64,000 nucleotides of DNA, from NCBI RefSeq assembly GCF_018137965.1, contig NZ_CP073100.1:3545754-3609753 (forward strand), given 5' to 3'. The position numbers were made by a program, and so were the translations under genes. This DNA comes from Luteolibacter ambystomatis. GTDB lineage: Bacteria; Verrucomicrobiota; Verrucomicrobiia; Verrucomicrobiales; Akkermansiaceae. The notes beneath the pieces are model-generated. The model was not told where the DNA came from and made no database searches. It worked only from the letters and a program-made list of their open reading frames with translations. This document shows, in pieces, positions 45,217-53,546 of the stretch; the stretch's first letter is position 1; every line of letters starts with the position of its first letter.

Positions 45217-45918
45217 ATGCGGATCTTGAAAGCAATCGGCGGTGCCGCGATGGCGGCGGTGTTTGGCGGAGCGTTGGTTTCGTGCGGACCGGTCAACCGT
45301 CCCCTGACCCCTGCCGCCCTGCAGGCGCGGGGTTTGAAGCCGGGCGAGGGCTACATCGTGGCCACGTTCCAGCAGAAGACGGTCATGCCCTCCGGAAAGA
45401 TGGAGAACCTCCCGGGTGCGGAAGCCAGCGTGACCATCAAGGGACCGACCGACGACACTCGCGTGTGGCTGGAACCCTACGCGCAAGGTCCGGGCCAGAG
45501 CGTGATGGTCAAGGGAGCGCGCAGCGAGGTGCTGGCGATCCCCATGCCGGCGGGACAGTACTCGGTGACGGGCTGGAGCCTGATCGGCCAGCGCATGACC
45601 GCCACGGTATCCGTAAGCAACCGCCTGCCGATGAACGTGCCCTTTGAGGTGAAGGCGGGCGAGGCCACCTATGTGGGCCGGGTGAATGCGCTCACCATCG
45701 TCGGCCGCAGCCTGATCGGCATCCCGGTGTTCGGCCATGGCTTTGTGATCGTCACGGACCGTTTCGCCGAGGATCAATCACGGATCGCGAAGACCTACCC
45801 GACGATCAAGTCCTCCACCATCCGCCGCTCGAATGTGCCCGCAGGCTATCTTTCCGAAATGAAGCGGATCGCGGACACGCCGGAGGAATCCGGTTGGAAG
45901 AAATTCCTGGGCCAGTAA
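45217..45918 (+). CDS. Lipoprotein, signal-cassette family, member 3
   Basis: A 233-residue protein with signal peptide MRILKAIGGAAMAAVFGG and lipobox ALVSC. It shares ALQARGLKPGEGYIVATF, PAGQYSVTGWSL, KAGEATYVGRV and DRFAEDQSRIAKTYPTI with member 2, so the pair is a tandem duplication. It is 61 bases after member 2 and is followed by a bidirectional terminator. Confidence 0.75.
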   Translation: MRILKAIGGAAMAAVFGGALVSCGPVNRPLTPAALQARGLKPGEGYIVATFQQKTVMPSGKMENLPGAEASVTIKGPTDDTRVWLEPYAQGPGQSVMVKGARSEVLAIPMPAGQYSVTGWSLIGQRMTATVSVSNRLPMNVPFEVKAGEATYVGRVNALTIVGRSLIGIPVFGHGFVIVTDRFAEDQSRIAKTYPTIKSSTIRRSNVPAGYLSEMKRIADTPEESGWKKFLGQ

Positions 45919-45938
45919 CCCGGAGCCGTGATCCCAAG

Positions 45939-45985
45939 AAAACAGCCCTACCTCCACGTGGGAGACAGGGCTGATGGTTTTCTTG
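45939..45985. terminator. Bidirectional terminator between lipoprotein 3 and pseudopilin 1
   Basis: AGCCCT...AGGGCT with an inner CTCCCACGTGGGAG-like stem is flanked by AAGAAAAC and GTTTTCTT. It serves the plus-strand lipoprotein and the minus-strand pseudopilin. Confidence 0.7.
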
Positions 45986-46044
45986 GGGAAGAAATCGTTT
46001 GAAAAGAAAGAAGCGGCAAAGCATGGATGCCGCCGGGGGGCGGG

Positions 46045-46458
46045 TCACCAGTTCTCGATGTTGCTCGGGAAGTGGTTGTTCACGCTGTCGCCGAAGTTGC
46101 AGGCCATGAGGACCACGCCGATGTTCGGGATGGTGGTGAGTTCCTGGCCGCCGTAGCTACCGCCGCCCGGGCAGGTGGGGAAGTTTTCCATGAACAGGCC
46201 GGAACCGGCGATGACCTGCTCGCGGTTCTTGCCACCGGGGATGGTGGCGCCGGGGTTGAGCGTGTTCATGTTCGCATAGGAGCGGATGGCCTGCTGGCTA
46301 TTACGGACATTGAGGATGCAGCCGGCGCGGTCCGAGCCCTTCTTCCATGCACGGGCACCGATGAAGAGGATGCCGATGAGCGAAAGCAGAACGAGGATGA
46401 CGACGGTCAACTCGAGCAGGGTCATGCCGGCGCGGCGGCGGAGTGCGGTGGTTTTCAT
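46045..46458 (-). CDS. Type II pseudopilin-like protein 1
   Basis: A 137-residue protein from the ATG at 46458. The prepilin signature RRRAGMTLLELTVVILVLLS has a Gly/Met cleavage site and the Glu at +5, followed by the hydrophobic helix typical of type IV pilins and T2SS pseudopilins. After RAWKKGSDRAGCILNVRN come a short helix and a C-terminal region with two Cys (TCPGGG, MACNF), likely a disulfide. It is the most diverged of three tandem copies and has its own terminator and promoter region. Assembly partners are not encoded beside it. Confidence 0.85.
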   Translation of the reverse strand: MKTTALRRRAGMTLLELTVVILVLLSLIGILFIGARAWKKGSDRAGCILNVRNSQQAIRSYANMNTLNPGATIPGGKNREQVIAGSGLFMENFPTCPGGGSYGGQELTTIPNIGVVLMACNFGDSVNNHFPSNIENW

Positions 46459-46535
46459 GTTGGGATAGGGTGGCGGATGGCAAGACAATCTCCGCTGTTA
46501 GATATGGTCATATAGGAATGCCGATGCTTCGCCTA

Positions 46536-46551
46536 TCTACGCAATCATGCG
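46536..46551 (-). promoter_or_regulatory. Conserved upstream motif of pseudopilin 1
   Basis: TCTACGCAATC followed by ATGCGG is a degenerate copy of the dyad CTACGC-AATC-GCGTAG seen before pseudopilin 2. It is about 78 bases before the start, with a TATAT -10-like element in between. Confidence 0.5.
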
Positions 46552-46602
46552 GGGCGGGATCATGAATCCGGCCTCCGCATCCAGCCATCGCACACCCTCG
46601 AA

Positions 46603-46640
46603 ACAAAGCGACCCTGCCTCCGGAGGGAGACAGGGTCGGT
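46603..46640 (-). terminator. Terminator after pseudopilin 2
   Basis: ACCCTG(CCTCCGGAGGG)CAGGGT-type stem; on the minus strand it is followed by CGCTTTGTTT. Confidence 0.6.
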
Positions 46641-46709
46641 TGATTCTCTTGGGGAGAAAAATGGTCTGAAACACCGCGGACCTTGGAGATCCGCGGAATC
46701 CGGATCAGA

Positions 46710-47123
46710 TCACCAGTCGCCGGTGTTGGTCGGGGTGTGGACCGGGCCGTCCGAGAAGTTGCAGGACAGCAGCACGGTGCCGACGTTCGGGATCGTGGTG
46801 CCGCTGAGGCCGGAGTAGGTGCCGTTGCCCGGGCAGGTCGGGGCGTTTTCCATGAACAGGCCGGAACCGATGAGCACCTGGGTGGCAGTCTTGCTGGCCG
46901 GGATGGTGGCACCCGGGTTCAGGGCCTGCATGTTGCCGTAGGAACGGATGGCCTGCTGCACGTTGCGGATGTTCATGAGGCAGCCGGCGCGGTCGGAGCC
47001 CTTCTTCCAGGCGCGGGCACCGATGAAGAGGATGGAGATGAGGGAAAGAAGAACGAGGATGACGACGGTCAGCTCGAGCAGGGTCATGCCCTTCTTCGAC
47101 TTGGCGATGGTCTTGGTTTTCAT
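46710..47123 (-). CDS. Type II pseudopilin-like protein 2
   Basis: A 137-residue protein with prepilin peptidase site KKGMTLLELTVVILVLLS, then the conserved ARAWKKGSDRAGCLMNIRN helix and the C-terminal TCPGNGTYSGLSGTTIPNVG...LSCNF with a probable disulfide. It is about 90% identical to pseudopilin 3 over the whole length, which points to recent duplication. It would be processed by a prepilin peptidase and inserted in the inner membrane. It is transcribed separately from its neighbours, since each copy has a promoter motif and terminator. Confidence 0.88.
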   Translation of the reverse strand: MKTKTIAKSKKGMTLLELTVVILVLLSLISILFIGARAWKKGSDRAGCLMNIRNVQQAIRSYGNMQALNPGATIPASKTATQVLIGSGLFMENAPTCPGNGTYSGLSGTTIPNVGTVLLSCNFSDGPVHTPTNTGDW

Positions 47124-47208
47124 GCTGGTATGGGAGGGTGGGGTGTTGGATTGATGGCGGCTGCCGCCATCGGGGTGGTTTTATAAAGGAAGGTGGACTT
47201 TTCGGCTA

Positions 47209-47226
47209 TCTACGCAATCGCGTAGG
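47209..47226 (-). promoter_or_regulatory. Palindromic site before pseudopilin 2
   Basis: CTACGC-AATC-GCGTAG is a perfect dyad (47210-47225), 87 bases before the start. TATAAA on the minus strand (47186-47181) lies about 23 bases downstream of it as a -10 candidate. The same TCTACGCAATC core precedes all three pseudopilins. Confidence 0.55.
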
Positions 47227-47314
47227 GTCGGAATTACTTGTTTGCGCCTCTATCCGGGAGCGCGGGGGAAGTCTGAAGAGGAGGGAACAAAGCGGAAACG
47301 ACCGCCCCTCCCGT

Positions 47315-47354
47315 TTTAAAAATAGCCCTGTCTCCTGGAGGCGGAGACAGGGCC
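47315..47354 (-). terminator. Rho-independent terminator after pseudopilin 3
   Basis: GCCCTGTCTCC/GGAGACAGGGC stem; on the minus strand it runs into TATTTTTAAAA. Confidence 0.85.
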
Positions 47355-47410
47355 GGGTGAATCCTCTTGGGGAGAAAACGTGTGGGAAGAAAACGAACCA
47401 GGCGGACGAC

Positions 47411-47827
47411 TTACCAGTTGGCGGTGTTCGTCGGGGTGTGGACCGGGCCGTCCGAGAAGTTGCAGGACAGGAGCACGGTGCCGACGTTCGGGATGGTGGT
47501 GCCGCTGAGGCCGGAGTAGGTGCCGTTGCCCGGGCAGGTCGGGGTGTTCTCCATGAACAAGCCGGAACCGATCAGCACCTGGGTGGCGGTCTTGCTGGCC
47601 GGGATGGTGTCACCGGGGTTGAGCGCGCTCATGTTGCCGTAGGAGCGGATGGCCTGCTGCACGTTGCGGATGTTCAGGAGGCAGCCGGCGCGGTCGGAAC
47701 CCTTCTTCCAGGCGCGGGCGCCGATGAAGAGGATGGAAATAAGGGAAAGAAGAACGAGGATGACGACGGTCAGCTCGAGCAGGGTCATGCCCTTCTTCTT
47801 GGCCTTGGCGATGGACGTGGTTTTCAT
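47411..47827 (-). CDS. Type II pseudopilin-like protein 3
   Basis: A 138-residue protein from the ATG at 47827; the longer frame to 47917 runs through the promoter motif and is not used. It has the prepilin site KKKGMTLLELTVVILVLLS, the same mature layout as pseudopilin 2, and ends HTPTNTANW. It is the first of three tandem genes. Verrucomicrobia often carry many such scattered pseudopilins; the only other secretion gene here is the GspF-like gene at 58919. Confidence 0.88.
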   Translation of the reverse strand: MKTTSIAKAKKKGMTLLELTVVILVLLSLISILFIGARAWKKGSDRAGCLLNIRNVQQAIRSYGNMSALNPGDTIPASKTATQVLIGSGLFMENTPTCPGNGTYSGLSGTTIPNVGTVLLSCNFSDGPVHTPTNTANW

Positions 47828-47916
47828 GCAGGGATCGGGTGGGTGTTGGGTGTGTTGGTGACGGAGTCTCTCCTGCCGTCGGTGGGGTTTATAGGGGAAG
47901 ACCGGGGTTTCCGCCA

Positions 47917-47935
47917 TCTACGCAATCGTGGTTAC
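47917..47935 (-). promoter_or_regulatory. Conserved upstream motif of pseudopilin 3
   Basis: TCTACGCAATC followed by GTGGTTACGC, 90 bases before the start. A TATAA on the minus strand (47893-47889) lies about 23 bases downstream, as in pseudopilin 2. Confidence 0.5.
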
Positions 47936-48097
47936 GCCATCGCGTGGGGTGGGAGTCCCTGATTTCCAGCCACTTTCTAACAGGATAAGCATTCGGCACA
48001 ATGGCGCCATCCCTTCCGGAATGAGCTTGATCCGGCGGCGGAAATGCCTGCCGATGCGCCTGCGGTGACGGCATTCCCATCCGCCGCCCGGACCATC

Positions 48098-48976
48098 ATG
48101 AACGAGCTGGATCTTCCCATCCGTGCGGCGCTGGAGACCGCCGCCGGTCACGGCGTGCGCACGGATCGCTGCGATATCCTGCAGAACGGCCACACTCTGG
48201 TACTACGTCTATCGGAGACGCTGGTGGCACGCGTGGTGACGGACCGCGACGGCCCTCGCCAGGGCGGCGCCTGGTATGCCCGGGAAACCGGGGTGGCACG
48301 GCACCTGGCGGAGCGCGGGGCACCCGTGATCCCGGTGCATCCGGAGCTGCCACCGGGACCACATGAGCATCTGGGATACACGCTGAATTTCTGGCAATAC
48401 GTCACGCGGGTGGCGGAGGAACCTTCACCGGAAGCCGTGGGTCGGACCTTGCATGAATGCCACACGGTCCTGCGGGATTGCCCGGAACCGCTGCCGGAAA
48501 TGGCGATCCTCACGGAGACTCTGGCGCTGCTGGAGACTCTGGAAAAGCAGGCCCTCTTCCCTCCGGAGATCCTGGAATTGCTGCGCGGCCATCTGGAGGA
48601 ATCCTTGGAAATACTGGCAACCCACCCACGCCAGCCGCTGCACGGAGATGCCCACGAAGGCAATCTCATGAATACCACGCTGGGACTGCTGTGGACCGAT
48701 TGGGAGGACACCTTCCTCGGCCCGGTCGAATGGGACGTGGCATCGATCATCTGGAATCCCAAGGTGCTGGAGGGGAATGAGGACACCGCCAGCCGGATCG
48801 TGACCGCCTATCGTGCGGCGGGTGGCGCGGTGGATGAGGCCGCCCTGCAACAATGTCTGGTCGCACGCGCGGCCGTGATGAGCGCGTGGTATCCGATCTT
48901 GTATCCGCAGCCGGACGAATCCCGGCGACGGAAGCTGGCCTTCCGCCTCGAATGGCTGCGCAAGATGAAAAAATAG
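48098..48976 (+). CDS. APH-family phosphotransferase-like protein
   Basis: A 292-residue protein from the ATG at 48098; an ATG at 48044 is possible. LHGDAHEGNLMNTTLGLLWTDWED is the Brenner-type catalytic loop (HGDxHxxN) and metal-binding DxE/D segment of aminoglycoside/choline kinase-like enzymes. The N-lobe LVLRLSETLVARVV supplies the ATP-binding beta hairpin. The substrate is unknown; resistance to antibiotics should not be assumed from the fold. It is divergent from pseudopilin 3. Confidence 0.8.
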   Translation: MNELDLPIRAALETAAGHGVRTDRCDILQNGHTLVLRLSETLVARVVTDRDGPRQGGAWYARETGVARHLAERGAPVIPVHPELPPGPHEHLGYTLNFWQYVTRVAEEPSPEAVGRTLHECHTVLRDCPEPLPEMAILTETLALLETLEKQALFPPEILELLRGHLEESLEILATHPRQPLHGDAHEGNLMNTTLGLLWTDWEDTFLGPVEWDVASIIWNPKVLEGNEDTASRIVTAYRAAGGAVDEAALQQCLVARAAVMSAWYPILYPQPDESRRRKLAFRLEWLRKMKK

Positions 48977-49019
48977 AAGCACTCTGGAATTCGGCGTGAC
49001 CTCACTGTCGGGATGACGC

Positions 49020-49724
49020 ATGGCTGCCAGCGTCATGTCCTCCCGCAGATATCATTCCGGACGCAGTTCCAAATGGAACGGCAATCAGAAATGCCTGGCC
49101 GTGGCGGTCGTGATCATGGGCGGGCTGACGCTGCTGTGTTTGATCGCCTTGGTGCAGGATCAAAGGGCGAAACATCCGGAAGCAGGCATTCCCGGCATCC
49201 TCGGCGCCGCCGCGATCTCTCTGGTGTGCCCGGGGCTTTTCGTCTGGTTGCCATTGATCATCCTTTGGAGGTCTCTGGCGAAAAGCAGCGCGCGGAGCTT
49301 GAAAGCCGTGGTTCGTTCCCAAGCCTATCGTGGCGGAGGTTTTTCCGACCTGACCCTCAAAAGCGATCAGAACCTGCCCAGGATCTGTCTCTGCTGCGGC
49401 ACGGCCACCAACCGGGTCACGCCCTTGCGCTACGAGAACGCCCACACGGAAGCGAGTGTGTACGACTGGGGTCGAGCGGGTCCGTTCCTGCTGTTGGCAC
49501 CTTTCTTCACGCTCATCCAAGGAGTGCTCATGGGTGCGATGTTCTGGCAATCCGTCGAGAAACGTCTGCAGCGGCGGAAGGCGCGAGAAGGAGCGGTCCT
49601 GTTCCGGATTCCGCATTGCCGGACCTGCTCAAAGCAGCAGCCAATCGTGCAGCGCCATTTCGATTTCCACGGTCGCAGCATGATCGTGGACGCTCATCCG
49701 GCATTCCGCAGCGCGCTGGGCTGA
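49020..49724 (+). CDS. Membrane protein with Cys-rich zinc-ribbon-like segment, hypothetical
   Basis: A 234-residue protein. Hydrophobic segments lie near residues 26-46, 58-83 and 150-172. Between and after them are CLCCGTATNR (about 122-131) and HCRTC (about 200), together resembling a split CxxC zinc ribbon exposed on the cytoplasmic side. No family is recognised. It follows the APH-like gene by about 45 bases on the same strand. Confidence 0.6.
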   Translation: MAASVMSSRRYHSGRSSKWNGNQKCLAVAVVIMGGLTLLCLIALVQDQRAKHPEAGIPGILGAAAISLVCPGLFVWLPLIILWRSLAKSSARSLKAVVRSQAYRGGGFSDLTLKSDQNLPRICLCCGTATNRVTPLRYENAHTEASVYDWGRAGPFLLLAPFFTLIQGVLMGAMFWQSVEKRLQRRKAREGAVLFRIPHCRTCSKQQPIVQRHFDFHGRSMIVDAHPAFRSALG

Positions 49725-49739
49725 GGGGACGAAACGGAC

Positions 49740-49904
49740 TCAGCGGAATTGATTCTGCTCCGGCCGGTATTCGTATCCCGCAGCGGACATTTTCGCGATC
49801 AGCGCGGACGGATCGAGGCCGTGGGTCTTCACCAGGTCATCAAGAGAATCACAGTGGTTGCGCAGTTCCGTATTGAGGAGGCCGAGCAGAAGATGCGGGT
49901 CCAT
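49740..49904 (-). CDS. DUF4250 family small protein
   Basis: 54 residues from the ATG at 49904. MDPHLLLGLLNTELRNHCDSLDDLVKTHGLDPSALIAKM and YEYRPEQNQFR match the DUF4250 pattern (MDPxxLLSxxNxxLRD...SLDDL...YxYdxxxNQF) and its usual length of about 55 residues. The frame is open to 50006, but the added part overlaps the neighbouring gene and is not family-like. The function is unknown. Confidence 0.75.
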   Translation of the reverse strand: MDPHLLLGLLNTELRNHCDSLDDLVKTHGLDPSALIAKMSAAGYEYRPEQNQFR

Positions 49905-49980
49905 CTGGAGATAGCGGGAGAGGTCCACGCCGGAAGACTGGCGGAATCCCCACGGGGATGACAAGCCGGAGCAGGGCACC

Positions 49981-50280
49981 TCAATTGCTGGCCGCCATCC
50001 AGACATACAGGGCGGCTCCGCATGTCAGCAGGATGAAACCCACCAGTGACAACCGCCAGAGCAACGAGCCGCGCTCATCCCTGTGCCTCGTATCCGGAAC
50101 CACGGCGACGGTCTCGGACGGCACTGCGGCGGAAATCACGGGAGCCGCAGCAGACGAACGCACCTCATGACGAAAATCCGCCCGCTGAGGTGCCACCGAA
50201 ACAGGCAACATCTCCGGAGCCAATGGCGATGGCGCGCGGTTTCCGCGGGTCAGCCGGTTGATTTTCTCCTGGGGGGTCAT
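49981..50280 (-). CDS. Hypothetical C-tail-anchored protein
   Basis: 99 residues. It has a polar N-terminus (MTPQEKINRLTRGNRAP), a low-complexity middle rich in Ala, Val, Ser and Pro, and one C-terminal transmembrane helix (LWRLSLVGFILLTCGAALYVW). No family is recognised. It lies just upstream of the DUF4250 gene on the same strand. Confidence 0.5.
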   Translation of the reverse strand: MTPQEKINRLTRGNRAPSPLAPEMLPVSVAPQRADFRHEVRSSAAAPVISAAVPSETVAVVPDTRHRDERGSLLWRLSLVGFILLTCGAALYVWMAASN

Positions 50281-50352
50281 AAGAACAACGGAAGCTTTTT
50301 ATCAACTCCCGCGGATTCTCTCAAAACCTATCCTGTACGTGATCGTGTCATA

Positions 50353-51441
50353 TCACCCTACCGCGCCAGGCGGCGGAGCGATGGAATCACCGGGCACCAA
50401 AACAGCGTCCACGGACATCTCTTCAAAATCCGGGGCACCTTTCGAGCAAGCCTCCACCCAACGCAGGACGCGGCGGATCAAGGGATCAGCGGGACAGTGG
50501 AAGTAAGCGATCCGCAGGCGGCCCCAATCAAACACCGGGTCCGAACTACGGACGACGAGCGACACATCCCGCGGCACGGACAAGCCACGGGCCGCGAGAA
50601 AGCTGATGGTCGCGAAAGCATAGTGCATGTTCGGCACGATCAACGCGGTGGGAGAGGTAAGTTGGAACAAGGATTCCAGCAGCCTTTCGAAGCCTTCCGG
50701 CGTGGTTTCGTGATACGGAGCGTTGTATTCACTGGCAGGTAGTCCAGCGGCCCGGAGGTGCTCGAAGAACCAGTTCATCATCCGCCCCGGAACGGGTCGC
50801 ACCCAATCAGGAAGGCACACCAGCACGATCCGCCGGTGCCCGAGACCGATCAAACGATCCACGCTTTCCCGGATGGCATTCAGGGAGCTGACCGACGCCA
50901 TGGCCAGCGGATACCCGCCATGGCGTCCACCCAGCACGATAAAGGGAGGGCCTTGTTGATTAAACCAATCCAGGACCTCCACGGGCGCGCCGGAAATGAC
51001 CCAGGCATCCGCGCCGCATTTGCGGACCATGCGGCCAATGCGTGCGGGATCGAGGCCAAGATCACCTTGGGACTTGGGAGCAAACACCGGCTTGTGACCG
51101 AGGGCTTCCAGATCGTGCATCAGCCTGAGAAATATTTCCTGAGTCAGAGCCACCGATTTTCCCAATTCCTCCCGGAGCAACAATCCCACCCGCAGGGATC
51201 TGATGATCGGACGCGATGTACCACCCACCACCTCCCTCCGCTTTCCCCTTCCGCGGGAGACGATGCTGCCCCGCGCTTCCAGAAGAGCCAAGGCAGCCAC
51301 GGCGGTATCCTTGGAAACACCAAGGTCTCCTGCCAACCTTACCACTCCCGGCATTGCGCCCTTCCATCTGCCACTGTCAATGCCCTGCTGGAGGTGAAGG
51401 GCGGTTTGCTCGACCAAGCTGAGACGGGGAACCGGGTGCAT
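50353..51441 (-). CDS. GntR-type HTH regulator with LacI-like sensor domain
   Basis: A 362-residue protein from the ATG at 51441. Residues 5-75 are a GntR-type winged helix (HLQQGIDSGRWKGAMPGVVRLAGDLGVSKDTAVAALALLEARG). Residues 85-350 look like a LacI/periplasmic-binding-protein sensor (SLRVGLLLREE, LIGLGHRRIVLVCLP, PTALIVPNMHYAFATISFLAARGLSVPRDVSLVV). This AraR-like layout is common in Verrucomicrobia for sugar control. No transport or catabolic operon is adjacent, so the effector and targets are not evident. Confidence 0.85.
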   Translation of the reverse strand: MHPVPRLSLVEQTALHLQQGIDSGRWKGAMPGVVRLAGDLGVSKDTAVAALALLEARGSIVSRGRGKRREVVGGTSRPIIRSLRVGLLLREELGKSVALTQEIFLRLMHDLEALGHKPVFAPKSQGDLGLDPARIGRMVRKCGADAWVISGAPVEVLDWFNQQGPPFIVLGGRHGGYPLAMASVSSLNAIRESVDRLIGLGHRRIVLVCLPDWVRPVPGRMMNWFFEHLRAAGLPASEYNAPYHETTPEGFERLLESLFQLTSPTALIVPNMHYAFATISFLAARGLSVPRDVSLVVRSSDPVFDWGRLRIAYFHCPADPLIRRVLRWVEACSKGAPDFEEMSVDAVLVPGDSIAPPPGAVG

Positions 51442-51639
51442 GACACCTCTGAAAACTATCCGGTTTTTCCACCTAGTAAATATCAGGAATGCCATCGCCG
51501 GATCTCATGAACTTCCGGAGCGTGCCCGGATCACGATGGGGTTGAAAACACCCGCCCCGTCTCTCCGAAACCAGCATCCACGGCAATCATGACAACCCGG
51601 CTCCACTCCAGACTTCTCGCCATCTGTCTCCTCCCACCC

Positions 51640-52728
51640 ATGTCCTCGCATCCTGCACCATCTCCGGCCGGACGGAGCACCTTCTGGCGAAAGCTCGGCG
51701 GGAAATCCCTGACCATTTCCATCCTCGTCCATCTCCTCCTGCTCGCCATCGGTCTGGTATGGATCTTCCAGGTGATCCCGGACAAGGTGCCGGATCCCGA
51801 TTTCATGCCGAAGGGTGGCGGTGGCGGCTCCCCGGGTGTGAAGGAGACCAGCCACAAGAAGCAGCGCGCGACCATGTCCACGCTGAATACGCCTCGCATG
51901 GCGGCGAAGGGGGCGATCAGCAGCTTCACGCTTCCGGAGCCGGATGCGGCCTCTGCCATGTCTTCGGTCGGCTCGTTGAACAGCGGCCGATTGTCGGGGG
52001 GCCTCGGTGGCAGTGGGTCGGGAGGCGGCAGAGGCAGCGGAAATGGCTCCGGTTTCGGCAGTGGCAGCGGCCCCGGACTGGGAGGAAATGGGATGGGACC
52101 GAAACCGTTTGCCGGACTCATGTTCGGCACTCCGGTACAGGCCCGCTCCATCGGCGTGGTGCTCGATGTTTCCGGCTCGATGACCAATGACCTGCCGAAG
52201 GTGGTGAAGGAACTCGACCGGGTGGCACCAGGCAGTCCGCTGATCCTATACGTCGGATGCGGCATCGTTCCCGGCAGACCGGAAAAACGCGCCTATGCGA
52301 CGCGGGACATTGAGGAAAAGCGCTTCGAACGCTTCTGGCGTCTGAGTCACGAAAGCGCCTACCTCCCCGCCAAAACGTTGGAGCAGGGCAGCGCGAAGAT
52401 CCAAGTGGATTTCTCGACCCCCATCCCGGGGGAACCGGTGTTCCGCATCCTCGCGAACCGGAGCAACAGCTACTACATCGACTATCAGGGAGTCGGCTTC
52501 GCCTGGACCGCCCTGCTTGCACGCGAGCTCAGCGAGGTGGAGGCGGTCTATTGGTTCTCCGATTTCCAGGATCCCGTGGATACGAAGGAAGCGAAAGACG
52601 TGATGTACAAACTCAAGGCCAGGAAGCAGAAGCTCTACATCCATCCCACCACCCATGGTGGATCTTTCGACATCGTGAAGGACATGATCGTCACACCGAC
52701 CCATGGCGATGTGGTGGAAGTCCGGTGA
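51640..52728 (+). CDS. VWA-like domain protein, membrane-anchored
   Basis: A 362-residue protein from the ATG at 51640; an ATG at 51589 is the alternative. One N-terminal transmembrane helix (SLTISILVHLLLLAIGLVWIF) is followed by a Gly/Ser-rich linker. The linker ends before a von Willebrand factor A-like domain with the MIDAS motif DVSGSM (D176, S178, S180). The remainder includes FAWTALLARELSEVEAVYWFSDFQDP. Metal-dependent protein binding is expected. This resembles TonB-system-like or ExbD-associated VWA proteins of Verrucomicrobia, but that is a guess. It is divergent from the regulator. Confidence 0.7.
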   Translation: MSSHPAPSPAGRSTFWRKLGGKSLTISILVHLLLLAIGLVWIFQVIPDKVPDPDFMPKGGGGGSPGVKETSHKKQRATMSTLNTPRMAAKGAISSFTLPEPDAASAMSSVGSLNSGRLSGGLGGSGSGGGRGSGNGSGFGSGSGPGLGGNGMGPKPFAGLMFGTPVQARSIGVVLDVSGSMTNDLPKVVKELDRVAPGSPLILYVGCGIVPGRPEKRAYATRDIEEKRFERFWRLSHESAYLPAKTLEQGSAKIQVDFSTPIPGEPVFRILANRSNSYYIDYQGVGFAWTALLARELSEVEAVYWFSDFQDPVDTKEAKDVMYKLKARKQKLYIHPTTHGGSFDIVKDMIVTPTHGDVVEVR

Positions 52729-52822
52729 TCCACGGAATCCATCCGATTCCGCGGGATTCCGGGCTGGTTCGCAAAGTTGGCGGGACCGTGCAACAAACCG
52801 CCGTCAGGCGCGTAACCCACGG

Positions 52823-53539
52823 ATGTCTCTCACATTGCGTCTGTCCGCCACCCTCGCAGCTTGTCTCTGCCTCGTTCCAGTCCACGCTGAACCCGCCGCC
52901 GCTCCCAAGTCGGCGGCCAAGGCTCCGGCCACTCCAAAGACGCACGACTATGCAAAGTGGGAGAAGGACGTGGCCGCCTTCGAGAAAAAGGACGCGGAGA
53001 AAGCGCCTCCGAAGAACGCGGTGCTGTTCGTCGGATCCTCCACGATCGTGAAGTGGAAGTCCCTGGCGGCGGATTTCGCGGGGACCCCTCTGCTCAACCG
53101 CGGCTTCGGTGGCAATGAAATCGCGGACTCCACCTACTACGCGGACCGTATCATTTTCCCCTACCAGCCGAGGATGATCTTCCTGCGCGCGGGCACCAAT
53201 GACATCCACGCGGGACGCTCGCCGGAGGATGTGGCGAATGACTTCAAGGCCTTCGTGGCCAAGGTGCGGACGAAACTGCCGGACGTGCCGGTCGTCTTTA
53301 TTTCCGTGAATCCGACTCCGTCACGCTGGGCGGAGAAGGAAAAGGGCGAGCGGCTGAACGCCTTGGTTTCCGATTACGCCAAAACGGCACAGGGAGTGGT
53401 CTTCGCGGATGTCAGCAAGATCTCGCTGGATGCCGAGGGCAAGGTCCGCCCCGAACTCTTCGTGGCGGACCAGCTTCACTTCAACGACGAGGGCTACAAG
53501 CTGCTCGCCGCCGCGGTGAAGCCATATCTGCCAAAATAA
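52823..53539 (+). CDS. Secreted SGNH/GDSL hydrolase
   Basis: A 238-residue protein from the ATG at 52823 with a signal peptide (to about residue 22) and an Ala/Pro/Lys linker. Block I is FVGSSTI with S73 as nucleophile (GDS is GSS here), block II is NRGFGG (G94), block III is AGTNDI (N126), and block V is DQLHF (D216, H219). The family de-esterifies lipids or acetylated polysaccharides. It is a single gene about 95 bases after the VWA gene. Confidence 0.85.
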   Translation: MSLTLRLSATLAACLCLVPVHAEPAAAPKSAAKAPATPKTHDYAKWEKDVAAFEKKDAEKAPPKNAVLFVGSSTIVKWKSLAADFAGTPLLNRGFGGNEIADSTYYADRIIFPYQPRMIFLRAGTNDIHAGRSPEDVANDFKAFVAKVRTKLPDVPVVFISVNPTPSRWAEKEKGERLNALVSDYAKTAQGVVFADVSKISLDAEGKVRPELFVADQLHFNDEGYKLLAAAVKPYLPK

Positions 53540-53546
53540 GCCCGCG

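Noticed and set aside
48098..48976. Antibiotic resistance gene (aminoglycoside phosphotransferase)
   Set aside because: Only the general APH fold and catalytic loop are visible. The fold covers many kinases, and nothing marks drug specificity.
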